This document shows positions 45,705 to 56,847 of a stretch of DNA of 64,000 bases, piece after piece. The stretch is from positions 1,240,001 through 1,304,000 of the forward strand of contig NZ_CP097462.1 of the NCBI RefSeq assembly GCF_023559245.1, read 5' to 3'. Origin of the DNA: Sphingomonas sp. KRR8 (GTDB taxonomy: Bacteria > Pseudomonadota > Alphaproteobacteria > Sphingomonadales > Sphingomonadaceae). The first letter of the stretch is position 1; each line of letters opens with the position of its first letter. The translations under genes were made by a program, and so were the position numbers. The notes under the pieces are model-generated. The model had not been told where the DNA came from and searched no databases. It saw only the letters and a list, made by a program, of their open reading frames with translations.

Positions 45705-47936
45705 TTGAGCTTGGGCAAGATCGGCTGGACGGCGCTGCCGCTGATCCTCGTGCTTGCGGTGCCCGCGGCCGCCCAGAGCGTGGCGGCACCCACCGCACCC
45801 GTTGTCGCGGCGACCCCCGCTCCGGCCGCGGCGCCGCAGCCGCCAGTCGACTTCAGCGCAGACATCGTCACCTATGACGACCAGCAGGACGTGCTGACCG
45901 CGCAAGGGCGCGTCCGCCTCGCTCGCGATGGCAATTACGTCGCCGCCGACAAGGTCACGTGGACCCGCGCAACCGGCCAGGTCGTCGCCACCGGCAACGT
46001 CGTCGCGGTGAATCCGCAAGGTGACAAGTTCGTCGGCGACAGCGCCGTCCTGACCGACGACATCAAGAAAGCTACCGTCCAGAACCTGCTGGTGGTGCTC
46101 GAAAGCGGTGCCCGCCTCGCGGCCCGCAGCGCCACCCGCGACGGCGACATCACGACGCTCAACAACGCGGTCTACACGCCGTGCCCGGTAACGCAGGCCG
46201 ACGGCTGCAACCCGCGCAGGCCGAGCTGGAAGGTCACCGCTGCCCGGGTCCGTTACGACGCAGTCCGCAACCGGGTCCGGTTCGAGCGGGGACGGTTCAG
46301 CATCTTCGGCCTGACCCTGCCGCTGCTCCCGGTCTTCGCCGTCAGCACGGGGCGCGGTGACGAAGGCATCACCGGCGTCCTCTTCCCCGACTTCAAGATT
46401 TCCGGCCGCAACGGGTTCGAGATCGGCGTTCCCCTGCACGTCGCACTCGCCCGCAATCGCGACCTGACCGTGACGCCGCGGATCTACACCGAGGCGCTTC
46501 CATCGGTTGAGGCCAACTATCGTGAGGTCAATAAGCTTGGCGCCTACCAGGTGCAGGGCTTCATCACGGTCGGCGACAACAAGGCGACCGATCCGGAGAG
46601 CGGACGCCCGATCCGCGGCTATATCGACGCCAGCGGCAAGCTGCAGTTCGATCCGTTGTGGAGCCTGACGGGCCAGATCCGCCGCGCCACCGACAAGACC
46701 GTGACGCGCCGCTACGACATCACCCGCGAGGACAAGCTTCGGTCTTTCCTCAACCTCGAGCGGATCGACCTCGACAGCTACGTCAGCCTCGCCGCCTGGT
46801 CCTTCCAGGGCCTTCGCTCGACCGACCGCCAGGCCGCCATCCCGTTCGCCATGCCCGCCTTCGACGCTCGCTTCCGCCTGGTCCCGCCGACCATCGGCGG
46901 CCGGGTCGAACTGGAGGCCAATACCCTCGCCATCCTCCGTCGCGACGGGCAGGACACGCAGCGCGCCTTCGCTTCGGCCCGCTGGGACCGTCGCTTCCTC
47001 ACTCCCCTCGGGCAGGAGCTGGTACTGACCGGGTTGGTGCGCGGCGACATCTACCACACCAGCGACACCGCCTCGACCAGCACCCTGCTCTACCGCGGCG
47101 AGGAAGGCTGGAACGGCCGAGTCATCGCCGCCGCTGCCGCCGAGGCGCGCTGGCCGCTGATCGGCCCCTTGTTCGGCGGTGTTCAGCGCCTGGTCCCCCG
47201 GATCCAGTTCGTCGCCAACGCGCCCACCCGCAACCTGGCCATCCCCAACGAGGACAGCCGCGCGATCGACCTTGAGGCAAGCAACCTCTTCTCGCTCAAC
47301 CGTTTCCCCGGCTACGACCGCTGGGAAGACGGCAGCCGCATCACCTACGGGCTCGACTGGAACTACGACCGGCCGAACATCGCCATCTCGACCACCATCG
47401 GCCAAAGCTACCGCTTCAACCGCGACCTCAGCATCTTTCCGCAGGGCACGGGGCTCAGCGAACGCTTCTCGGACATCGTTGGCCGTACCAGGGTTCAGTT
47501 CGGGCGCTTCCTCGACGTCACCCACCGCTTCCGGCTCGACAAAGGCAACTTCGCGGTCCGCCGCAACGAACTCGACCTGACGGTCGGCACCGACCTCACC
47601 TACGCGCGGGTCGGCTACCTGCGCCTCAACCGAAACGTCGACACGTCGGTCGAGGATCTGCGCGACAAGGAGGAACTGCGGCTCGCCGGGCGCTGGCAGT
47701 TCGCCCGCTACTGGTCGGTGTTCGGGGCCACCGTGCTCGACCTCACCAGCCGCGCCGAGGACCCCTTGTCGGCCTCGAACGGGTTCGAGCCCGTGCGCCA
47801 TCGCCTCAGCATCGACTATGAAGACCCGTGCCTGGCAATTGGAATCTCCTGGCGGCGCGACTATGACCGCGTCAATTTCCTGCGGGAGGGGAATACGTTC
47901 CAGCTTCGGCTGGTCCTCAAGGGACTCGGCCGCTAA
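45705..47936 (+). CDS. lptD: LPS-assembly outer-membrane protein LptD
   Basis: The 743-residue protein has a signal peptide (about 1-25), an N-terminal beta-jellyroll (about 50-180; DFSADIVTYDDQQDVLTAQGRVRLARDG) and a large barrel ending ...FLREGNTFQLRLVLKGLGR. With LptE it would insert lipid A-type glycolipid into the outer leaflet. Cysteines occur as TPCPVTQADGCNP and, near the C terminus, DPC. The start is uncertain: a TTG at 45705 fits the signal peptide, while an ATG at 45624 would add 27 residues. surA follows. Confidence 0.93.
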   Translation: MSLGKIGWTALPLILVLAVPAAAQSVAAPTAPVVAATPAPAAAPQPPVDFSADIVTYDDQQDVLTAQGRVRLARDGNYVAADKVTWTRATGQVVATGNVVAVNPQGDKFVGDSAVLTDDIKKATVQNLLVVLESGARLAARSATRDGDITTLNNAVYTPCPVTQADGCNPRRPSWKVTAARVRYDAVRNRVRFERGRFSIFGLTLPLLPVFAVSTGRGDEGITGVLFPDFKISGRNGFEIGVPLHVALARNRDLTVTPRIYTEALPSVEANYREVNKLGAYQVQGFITVGDNKATDPESGRPIRGYIDASGKLQFDPLWSLTGQIRRATDKTVTRRYDITREDKLRSFLNLERIDLDSYVSLAAWSFQGLRSTDRQAAIPFAMPAFDARFRLVPPTIGGRVELEANTLAILRRDGQDTQRAFASARWDRRFLTPLGQELVLTGLVRGDIYHTSDTASTSTLLYRGEEGWNGRVIAAAAAEARWPLIGPLFGGVQRLVPRIQFVANAPTRNLAIPNEDSRAIDLEASNLFSLNRFPGYDRWEDGSRITYGLDWNYDRPNIAISTTIGQSYRFNRDLSIFPQGTGLSERFSDIVGRTRVQFGRFLDVTHRFRLDKGNFAVRRNELDLTVGTDLTYARVGYLRLNRNVDTSVEDLRDKEELRLAGRWQFARYWSVFGATVLDLTSRAEDPLSASNGFEPVRHRLSIDYEDPCLAIGISWRRDYDRVNFLREGNTFQLRLVLKGLGR

Positions 47937-47998
47937 GCCGCTCATCAGCCGTTAAGCGCGGCTTGGGCAGGGCGTTTTCATTAGGTTTACAAGGGATT

Positions 47999-49438
47999 AT
48001 GAGCACAGTGGAAGCGCGCTTCAGCAAGTTTCTCGGCACCGTGGCGCTCTGCGCCGGGGCGAGCATGGCCATCGCCGCCCAGCGCCCTGCGCCGCGCAAG
48101 CCGGTCGTGCAGCGCCCCGTCCCGGCTCGTACCGCACCCGCTCAGCAGCAGCAGCCTGCCGCGGCGGCGGCAGCCGATCCCTCCCGGCCCAACAGCACCG
48201 CCAACCTGCGCATCCCCTCTCAGGTCACCGTCTTCGGCACGGCAATTCCTTCGGTGATCAAGGCCAGCGCCATCATCAACGGCGAAGTGATTACCCAGAC
48301 CGATATCGACCAGCGCCTGGCCCTGCTGGCGATCAGCCAGGGCGGCAAGATCCCCGACAATGAGGTCGAGCGGCTGCGCGCCCAGGTGCTCAGCAACCTG
48401 ATCGACGAGACGCTGCAGATCCAGGCCGCCCGGCGCGAGGACATCAAGGTGCCCGCCGCCGACATCGACAAGACCATCGCGCGCGTCGCCCAGAACGTGA
48501 AGCAGACCCCCGACGGGCTCGCCACGTACCTGAGAGCGAACGGCAGCTCGATCCGTTCGATGCGCCGCCAGATCGAGGGCGAGATCGCCTGGCAGCGCCT
48601 GCAGCGCGCCAAGATCGAGAGCGGCGTCAACGTCGGCGAGGACGAGGTCAAGGCCGTCATCGACCGCTTGAACGCCGCCAAGGGCACCGAGGAATATCGC
48701 GTCGGCGAGATTTACCTCGCGGCCAACAGCACCAACGACGCGCAGGTGCTCGCCAATGCGCAGAAGATCATCGCGGCCATCCAGCAGGGCGGCAGCTTCG
48801 TCGGCTATGCCCGGCAATTCTCCGAAGCGTCCACGGCGGCGGTCGGCGGCGACCTCGGCTGGGTCCGGCCGGAGCAGCTGCCGGAGCAGCTCTCTGCCGT
48901 GCTTCGCCAGATGGGTCCCGGCGCGATCAGCCAGCCGATCCGCGTTGCCGGCGGCTATTCCATCCTCGCCGTGCAGGACACGCGCAAGGTCCTCACCGCC
49001 GATCCGCGCAACGCCGAACTAGCGCTGAAGCAGGTTTCGATCAGCTTCCCCAAGGGCACCACCCGTGAGGCCGCCGAGCCGGTCCTTGCCCGCTTCACCG
49101 CTGCCTCGCGCGCGGTTGGCGGCTGCGGCGGCGCCGACAAGCTCGCCGCCGACTTCCATGGCGAAGTCGTCAGCAGCGATCAGGTCAAGCTCCGCGACCT
49201 GCCGCCGGTGCTGCAGCAGATGATGCTGCCGATGCAGGTCGGCCAGGCCACCCAGCCGTTCGGCAACATCGAGGAAGGCGTCCGAGTCCTCGTCATCTGC
49301 GGCCGCGACGAAGGAGCGAGCAACGACACGGTCAATCCCGAGCAGGTGCAGCAGCAGCTCACCGAAGAGCGGGTGAACCTCCGCGCCCGCCGCTACCTGC
49401 GCGACCTTCGCCGTGACGCGGTCATCGACTATCGCTAG
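47999..49438 (+). CDS. surA: Periplasmic chaperone/peptidyl-prolyl isomerase SurA
   Basis: The 479-residue protein has a signal peptide, a Pro/Gln/Ala-rich linker (about 25-65), the SurA N-terminal chaperone region (KASAIINGEVITQTDIDQRLALLAI) and a parvulin domain (about 235-340; VGEIYLAANSTND, GGDLGWVRPEQLPEQL). A second, degenerate parvulin-like region follows. It escorts outer-membrane proteins such as LptD. AAGGGA lies 2-3 nt upstream of the ATG at 47999. It is the second gene of the lptD-surA-pdxA-rsmA run. Confidence 0.94.
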   Translation: MSTVEARFSKFLGTVALCAGASMAIAAQRPAPRKPVVQRPVPARTAPAQQQQPAAAAAADPSRPNSTANLRIPSQVTVFGTAIPSVIKASAIINGEVITQTDIDQRLALLAISQGGKIPDNEVERLRAQVLSNLIDETLQIQAARREDIKVPAADIDKTIARVAQNVKQTPDGLATYLRANGSSIRSMRRQIEGEIAWQRLQRAKIESGVNVGEDEVKAVIDRLNAAKGTEEYRVGEIYLAANSTNDAQVLANAQKIIAAIQQGGSFVGYARQFSEASTAAVGGDLGWVRPEQLPEQLSAVLRQMGPGAISQPIRVAGGYSILAVQDTRKVLTADPRNAELALKQVSISFPKGTTREAAEPVLARFTAASRAVGGCGGADKLAADFHGEVVSSDQVKLRDLPPVLQQMMLPMQVGQATQPFGNIEEGVRVLVICGRDEGASNDTVNPEQVQQQLTEERVNLRARRYLRDLRRDAVIDYR

Positions 49439-49488
49439 GGCCGCCGGCCGGGGTGACGTACCTCGGCCCAGCCGCTAGTCGTCTTCCG

Positions 49489-50493
49489 ATGGCCCCGTCC
49501 CTACCGCCGTTGTCCGTCTCGCTAGGTGATCCCGCCGGGATTGGGCCCGAAGTGGTCGCCAAATGCTGGGACCAGCGGGTGTCCTTCGGCCTTCCGCCAT
49601 TCGTCGCCGTCGGCGATCCGCGCAGCCTTGCGCAGGTTTGGGACGGCGAGCTGGCGATCATTGACGAGCCGCGCCTCGCCGCCGAGGTCTTCCATCGTGG
49701 CCTGCCGTTGATCCCGGTGCCCGCCTCGGGTTCGAGTGTTCCCGGCTGCCCGACCACCGCCGGCGCCCACTGCTCGCTCGACAGCCTCGAGATAGCGGTC
49801 GGCCTCGCCCGTTCGGGATCGGTATCGGGCGTCGTCACCGGCCCGGTCAGCAAGCAGCAGCTTTACGCCATCGGCTTTTCCCATCCGGGGCAGACCGAAT
49901 TCGTCGCCGAGCGCTGCGGCGTGGCGCCCGGCAATGTCGCGATGATGCTTGCCGGCCCGACGCTCCGAACCGTTCCGGTCACCACCCACCTTTCCCTGCG
50001 GGAGGTCGCAGACCGGCTGACAGCCGCGTTGATCGAGGCGCGTGGCCGCGCCACCCTGCGCGGCCTCCAGCGCAACTTCGGCATTCCGGAACCGCGCCTC
50101 GCCGTTGCCGGCTTCAACCCGCATGCGGGTGAAGGCGGTGCGCTCGGCACCGAGGAGATCGAGGTAATCCAGCCGGCGATCGAGGCCCTTCGCGCCGAAG
50201 GCTGGGACGTCACGGGCCCCCACCCGGCCGACACCATGTTCCACGCCGCCGCCCGTGGACGCTACGACGCCGCGCTGTGCATGTACCATGACCAGGCGCT
50301 CATCCCGTTGAAGGCGCTGCACTTCGAAGAAGGCGTGAACGTCACCTTGGGCCTGCCGATCGTCCGGACGGCGCCCGATCACGGTACCGCCTTCGACATC
50401 GCCGGCGAGGACCGGGCCGACCCTCGCGCCATGGCCGCGGCCATCCGCCTGGCCGCGAGCAGCGCCGCCCGCCGGGCCGCCTCCGCCGCGTGA
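49489..50493 (+). CDS. pdxA: 4-hydroxythreonine-4-phosphate dehydrogenase
   Basis: The 334-residue enzyme oxidises 4-phosphohydroxythreonine in pyridoxal 5'-phosphate synthesis. Motifs are [15 protein letters not shown], the zinc histidine segments GHPGQTEF-like ([14 protein letters not shown]) and [12 protein letters not shown], and [36 protein letters not shown] sequence precedes the ATG by 7 nt and could be an internal -10. It overlaps rsmA by 4 nt. Confidence 0.95.
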   Translation: MAPSLPPLSVSLGDPAGIGPEVVAKCWDQRVSFGLPPFVAVGDPRSLAQVWDGELAIIDEPRLAAEVFHRGLPLIPVPASGSSVPGCPTTAGAHCSLDSLEIAVGLARSGSVSGVVTGPVSKQQLYAIGFSHPGQTEFVAERCGVAPGNVAMMLAGPTLRTVPVTTHLSLREVADRLTAALIEARGRATLRGLQRNFGIPEPRLAVAGFNPHAGEGGALGTEEIEVIQPAIEALRAEGWDVTGPHPADTMFHAAARGRYDAALCMYHDQALIPLKALHFEEGVNVTLGLPIVRTAPDHGTAFDIAGEDRADPRAMAAAIRLAASSAARRAASAA

Positions 50494-51305
50494 GCCTGCC
50501 GCCGCTCCGCGAAGTCATCGCCCGTCACGGCCTCAGCGCCTCCAAGGCGCTTGGCCAGAACTTCATCCTGGATCGCCAGCTCCTCGCCCGGATTGCCGCC
50601 ATCCCTGGTCCGCTGGAAGGCCAGACCGTCTATGAGGTCGGCCCTGGTCCCGGTGGCCTGACCGCCGCGCTGCTCGAAGCAGGCGCGCACGTCATCGCCG
50701 TCGAACGCGACCGCCGGTGCCTTCCCGCCCTCGCCGAACTGGGCGACGCCTTCCCGGAGCACCTGACGGTGATCGAGGACGACGCCCTGAAGATCGACGA
50801 GCGGGCGATCGTCGGCGACGGTGCGCACATCGTCTCCAACCTGCCATACAATGTCGGCACCGCGCTCCTGCTGCGCTGGCTGGGCGGACCCTGGCCGCCC
50901 TGGTGGCGAAGCCTCACACTCATGTTCCAGCGGGAAGTCGCCGAACGGATCGTCGCCCCCACCGACGGTGACCATTACGGCCGCCTCGCCATCGCCGCCC
51001 AATGGCGCGCAACGCCCCGGTTGGCCCTGCCGGTCCACCGCTCGGCCTTCACGCCGCCGCCCAAGGTCGCCTCGGCCGTCGTTCACATCGTTCCCGCGCC
51101 GCAGCCGGAAGGTGTCGACCCGCAGGTGCTGGAACAGCTTACTGCCGCCGCCTTCGGCCAGCGGCGCAAGATGCTCCGCCAGAGCTTAAAGGCCGTGCCG
51201 AACGCTTTGGACGCCCTCGCCAGGCTCGGCATCGCCGCGGAACGCCGCGCCGAAACCGTGAGCGTGCCCGAGTTTGTCGCGCTCGCGAAAGCGCTGTCGG
51301 CTTAA
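50490..51305 (+). CDS. rsmA: 16S rRNA (A1518/A1519) dimethyltransferase RsmA (KsgA)
   Basis: The 271-residue methyltransferase modifies two adenines near the 3' end of 16S rRNA. It has the N-terminal [12 protein letters not shown] loop [19 protein letters not shown], catalytic NLPYNVGT and C-terminal [13 protein letters not shown]. The GTG start overlaps the pdxA stop codon (GTGA). Its stop codon overlaps that of the convergent TPR gene (TTAA). Confidence 0.96.
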   Translation: MSLPPLREVIARHGLSASKALGQNFILDRQLLARIAAIPGPLEGQTVYEVGPGPGGLTAALLEAGAHVIAVERDRRCLPALAELGDAFPEHLTVIEDDALKIDERAIVGDGAHIVSNLPYNVGTALLLRWLGGPWPPWWRSLTLMFQREVAERIVAPTDGDHYGRLAIAAQWRATPRLALPVHRSAFTPPPKVASAVVHIVPAPQPEGVDPQVLEQLTAAAFGQRRKMLRQSLKAVPNALDALARLGIAAERRAETVSVPEFVALAKALSA

Positions 51306-51802
51306 TTCTGCTTGGTAGTCGGTGCCGGTGTGGTCTTCTGCGCGACCGCCGGTCCGCGCGCGATGACCATCGACAGCTGGGTCGCCTGCGGGCACGCGCC
51401 AGTGCCGCATAGCTGCTTCAACTTGGCGAGATTCTGCTGCGCCCGCGCGGTCGCGCCCATCTCGACCATCGCTTCGCCCTGCACTGCGATCGCATCGCGG
51501 TCGGTCGGCTCGAGCAGCAGCGCCTTGTTGGTGTAACGGATCGCTTGTCCGTAGAGCTTCTGCCGGGTCGCCACCTTGGCCAGCGCGACAAAGGCCGGGC
51601 GGTTGCGCGGATCAACGGCGAGCGCGGTTTCCAGCGCATCGTCGGCGGCCTGGAAATTGCCTGCCGCAAGCGCCGCCTCACCCTGCCGGAGCAGCTGCAC
51701 CGAGGTCGGGTTCAACTGATTGTCCGGCGTCTGGCTCTGGCCCGAACTGGCCATCAGCGCCGCCATCAACCCCACTGCCCCAAGAATCGGCGTCACTCGC
51801 AT
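51302..51802 (-). CDS. Secreted TPR-repeat protein
   Basis: The 166-residue protein starts with a signal peptide (about 1-23) and holds two or three tetratricopeptide repeats ([29 protein letters not shown] and the next, [33 protein letters not shown]). Two cysteines (LCGTGACP) follow, then a Thr/Pro-rich tail. It probably acts as a periplasmic scaffold. GGAG lies 7 nt before the ATG at 51802; an ATG at 51832 overlapping the rsmB stop is also possible. Confidence 0.78.
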   Translation of the reverse strand: MRVTPILGAVGLMAALMASSGQSQTPDNQLNPTSVQLLRQGEAALAAGNFQAADDALETALAVDPRNRPAFVALAKVATRQKLYGQAIRYTNKALLLEPTDRDAIAVQGEAMVEMGATARAQQNLAKLKQLCGTGACPQATQLSMVIARGPAVAQKTTPAPTTKQN

Positions 51803-51828
51803 CACAATCTCCAGCCACTCGGCCCGGG

Positions 51829-52974
51829 TCATCGCTTAGACCGGAACCGCGCGATGAAAAAGCCGTCGGTCCCGTCATGTCCCGGCGTGAGAAGTTTTCC
51901 CACCCCGTCCAAACGCCCGGCGGCCAAGCCTGTATCCTCCGCTTGAAACCCTGAATGACGGCTGAGGAAGTCCGCTGCCTGGCCCGCACCCTCTCGGCGC
52001 AACAGGGAGCAGACGGCATAGACCAGGGTTCCGCCCGGTTTCACCAGCGGCGCCGCCAGGTCCAGCACCCGCGCCTGCAATTCGGTCAACCGATCCAGCC
52101 GCTCGGGGTTGAGCCGCCAGCGCCCCTCCGGGTTGCGCCGCCACGTGCCCGATCCCGAGCAGGGCGCGTCAACCAGCACCACGTCGGCCCGGCCGGCGAG
52201 GTCGCTCAGGCCCTCGGCCTCGCGCGGTGTATTCAGTAGCCGCGTCTCGATCGTGGCACCGGCCCGCTCGGCCCGCGCCGCCAGCGGCGCCAGTCGCGCC
52301 CGGCTCACGTCGCAGGCGACGATCCGCGCCCCCGGCTGGGCAGCGGCAATCGCCAGACTCTTGCCACCCGCACCCGCGCAAAGGTCCACGACCAGCGACC
52401 CCGCTTCGGGCAGCGCGGCAAGCGCGACCAGCTGGCTGCCCTCATCCTGCACTTCGAGCCGGCCTTCGGTGAATGCCGGCAACCCCGTGACGTTCGCGTC
52501 CGTCGGCAGGCGCAGCCCCCACGGGCTGAGCGGACTAACGACTGCGTCCGCCAGTTCCGCCAGCACCGCTTCACGCGGCGGCTTGGCCCGGAGGTCGAGC
52601 GGCGCTCGCTCCACCAGCCGCCCGTCCACCTCGACCAGCGCCGACAGTTCGGGAAGCAGCCACGCGGGCACGACTCCGGCCGCCGCGGCCGCTTCACCCT
52701 CTGTCGCCGCCGCGGGCCCATGTCCTGAGCCGTCGAACAACTCCGGAGCGACCGCCAGCAGCGCCGACCGCCCATTCACCGGAGGATCGGCCGCATGGCG
52801 GATCGCCTGGAACACCAGCTCCCGCACCGTCCGCCGGTCTTTCGACCCGGCATAGCGACGTATCTTGAAGTAAGCCGTGACCAGCACGTCGGCCGGCGGA
52901 CCGTTGTCGCGCGCCGATGCGATGACCTGATCAATGATCTCGATCGCGGCCTGGGCGCGCGCCGGGGGAGTCAC
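51829..52974 (-). CDS. rsmB: 16S rRNA m5C methyltransferase, RsmB/NOP family
   Basis: The 381-residue protein has an N-terminal NusB-like helical region (about 1-70) and a SAM-dependent m5C domain: VVDLCAGAGGKSLAIAA, VVLVDAPCSGSGTWRRNPEGRW and the nucleophilic cysteine in LVYAVCSLLRREG. It would methylate C967 of 16S rRNA or a related site. It starts 3 nt after the guaB stop codon. Confidence 0.92.
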   Translation of the reverse strand: MTPPARAQAAIEIIDQVIASARDNGPPADVLVTAYFKIRRYAGSKDRRTVRELVFQAIRHAADPPVNGRSALLAVAPELFDGSGHGPAAATEGEAAAAAGVVPAWLLPELSALVEVDGRLVERAPLDLRAKPPREAVLAELADAVVSPLSPWGLRLPTDANVTGLPAFTEGRLEVQDEGSQLVALAALPEAGSLVVDLCAGAGGKSLAIAAAQPGARIVACDVSRARLAPLAARAERAGATIETRLLNTPREAEGLSDLAGRADVVLVDAPCSGSGTWRRNPEGRWRLNPERLDRLTELQARVLDLAAPLVKPGGTLVYAVCSLLRREGAGQAADFLSRHSGFQAEDTGLAAGRLDGVGKLLTPGHDGTDGFFIARFRSKR

Positions 52975-52977
52975 TGG

Positions 52978-55289
<2,312 letters not shown>

Positions 55290-55355
55290 GCCGATTTCCC
55301 TTCGCTTGAAGCCAGCCCAAGGGCATGATGCCGCGACAATGAATTGGGGGATTCC

Positions 55356-56366
55356 ATGCTGACGACCTTCCTTGCCGCGCTGGCCTTGCTGGTGGTGCTC
55401 TATGCGATGATGAGCATCAAGATCGTTCACCAGGGCTACCGCTTCACCATCGAACATTTCGGCAAGTTCGTCCGCGTGGCAGAACCCGGGTTCAACTTCA
55501 TGCCCGCCTTCTTCTACCGCGTCGGCCGCCGCATCAACATGATGGAGCAGGTGCTCGACATCCCGGGGCAGGAGATCATCACCAAGGACAACGCCATGGT
55601 GGCGGTGGACGGCGTCGTCTTCTTCCAGGTGCTCGACCCGGCCAAGGCCGCGTATGAAGTGTCCGACCTCTACACCGCGATCATGGCCCTTTCGACCACC
55701 AACCTGCGCACGGTGATGGGTTCGATGGACCTCGACGAGACCCTGTCCAAGCGTGACGAGATCAACGTCCGCCTGCTCCAGGTCGTCGATCACGCGACCG
55801 AGGCCTGGGGCGTCAAGATCACGCGCGTCGAGCTCAAGGACATCCGCCCGCCGTCCGACATCGTCAACGCCATGACCCGCCAGATGAAGGCCGAGCGTGA
55901 AAAGCGCGCGAACATCCTCGAGAGCGAGGGCCTGCGCCAGTCGGAGATCCTGCGCGCCGAGGGTGAGAAGCAGGCCAAGATCCTCCAGGCCGAGGGCCTG
56001 AAGGAAGCTGCCTTTCGCGAAGCCGAAGCCCGCGAACGCGCCGCCCAGGCCGAGGCCTCAGCCACCAAGGCGGTCAGCGACGCAATCGAGGCCGGCAGCG
56101 GCCAGGCGATCAACTATTTCATCGCCCAGAAGTACGTCGAGGCGATCGGCCAGTTCGCCACCTCGCCCAACGCCAAGACCATCCTCTTCCCGATCGAGGC
56201 GACCCAGCTGATCGGAACGCTCGGCGGCATCGGGGAGCTTGCCAAGGAAGTCTTCAGCGGTGAGGGAAAGCCGACCGCCCCCACCCCGCCGCCCCGGACC
56301 GAGCTGCGCGCCGAACGGGGTCCGCCGCCGTCAGGCGTCCCCGCCAGCCCGCGCATCGAGGGCTAG
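55356..56366 (+). CDS. SPFH/Band 7 (stomatin-like) membrane protein
   Basis: The 336-residue protein has one N-terminal transmembrane helix (about 2-22), the SPFH domain (about 24-180; IVHQGYRFTIEHFGKFVRVAEPGFNF), a long charged coiled coil (about 175-245, rich in Ala/Glu/Lys) and a proline-rich tail. Such proteins form large oligomers at inner-membrane microdomains, often with FtsH or NfeD partners. GGGGGATTCC precedes the ATG. The NfeD gene begins 7 nt after it. Confidence 0.92.
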   Translation: MLTTFLAALALLVVLYAMMSIKIVHQGYRFTIEHFGKFVRVAEPGFNFMPAFFYRVGRRINMMEQVLDIPGQEIITKDNAMVAVDGVVFFQVLDPAKAAYEVSDLYTAIMALSTTNLRTVMGSMDLDETLSKRDEINVRLLQVVDHATEAWGVKITRVELKDIRPPSDIVNAMTRQMKAEREKRANILESEGLRQSEILRAEGEKQAKILQAEGLKEAAFREAEARERAAQAEASATKAVSDAIEAGSGQAINYFIAQKYVEAIGQFATSPNAKTILFPIEATQLIGTLGGIGELAKEVFSGEGKPTAPTPPPRTELRAERGPPPSGVPASPRIEG

Positions 56367-56372
56367 GCCGTC

Positions 56373-56828
56373 ATGATCGACGGTATCGCGCCGGGCTGGC
56401 TGTGGCTGATCGGCGGCCTGCTGCTGCTGATGGCGGAGCTGATCGCGCCCGGCGTGTTCCTGCTGTTCATCGGTGCGGCGGCGATGATCACGGGCGTGTT
56501 CGTGCTGCTGTTCGGCCTCGGCCTAGCGCCCGCCCTCGCCCTCTTCGCCCTCTACACCGCGGTGGCGGTGCTGATCGGCCGCAAGGTCTACGCCAACCAG
56601 GCGGTGAACAGTCCCGACCCGCTGCTCAACGATCGAGGCGCGCGGCTGATCGGCCGGGTCGTCACCGCCACCTCACCCATCGATGCGAGCCACGGCCGGG
56701 TTCGCGTCGGTGACAGCGAATGGAGCGCGCGGGGTGGCCCCGCTGCCGCTGGCGACCAGGTCCGCATCACCGGCGTTGACGGCAACTGCCTGCGCGTGGA
56801 AATCGAGCGCAGCCTGCCGCCCGCCTGA
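56373..56828 (+). CDS. NfeD-family membrane protein
   Basis: The 151-residue protein has three hydrophobic segments in its first 70 residues and a C-terminal OB fold (about 85-148; GRVVTATSPIDASHGRVRVGDSEWSARG). NfeD proteins without a protease domain are the usual partners of SPFH proteins encoded next to them, as in the E. coli QmcA-YbbK pair. This pairing supports a membrane-microdomain complex. Confidence 0.9.
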   Translation: MIDGIAPGWLWLIGGLLLLMAELIAPGVFLLFIGAAAMITGVFVLLFGLGLAPALALFALYTAVAVLIGRKVYANQAVNSPDPLLNDRGARLIGRVVTATSPIDASHGRVRVGDSEWSARGGPAAAGDQVRITGVDGNCLRVEIERSLPPA

Positions 56829-56847
56829 TTTTCGCCAGGAGTATCGC

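Noticed and set aside
45585..47945. 786-codon minus-strand frame opposite lptD
   Set aside because: It is antisense to an unambiguous LptD. The valine/alanine/aspartate-rich product has no family signature.
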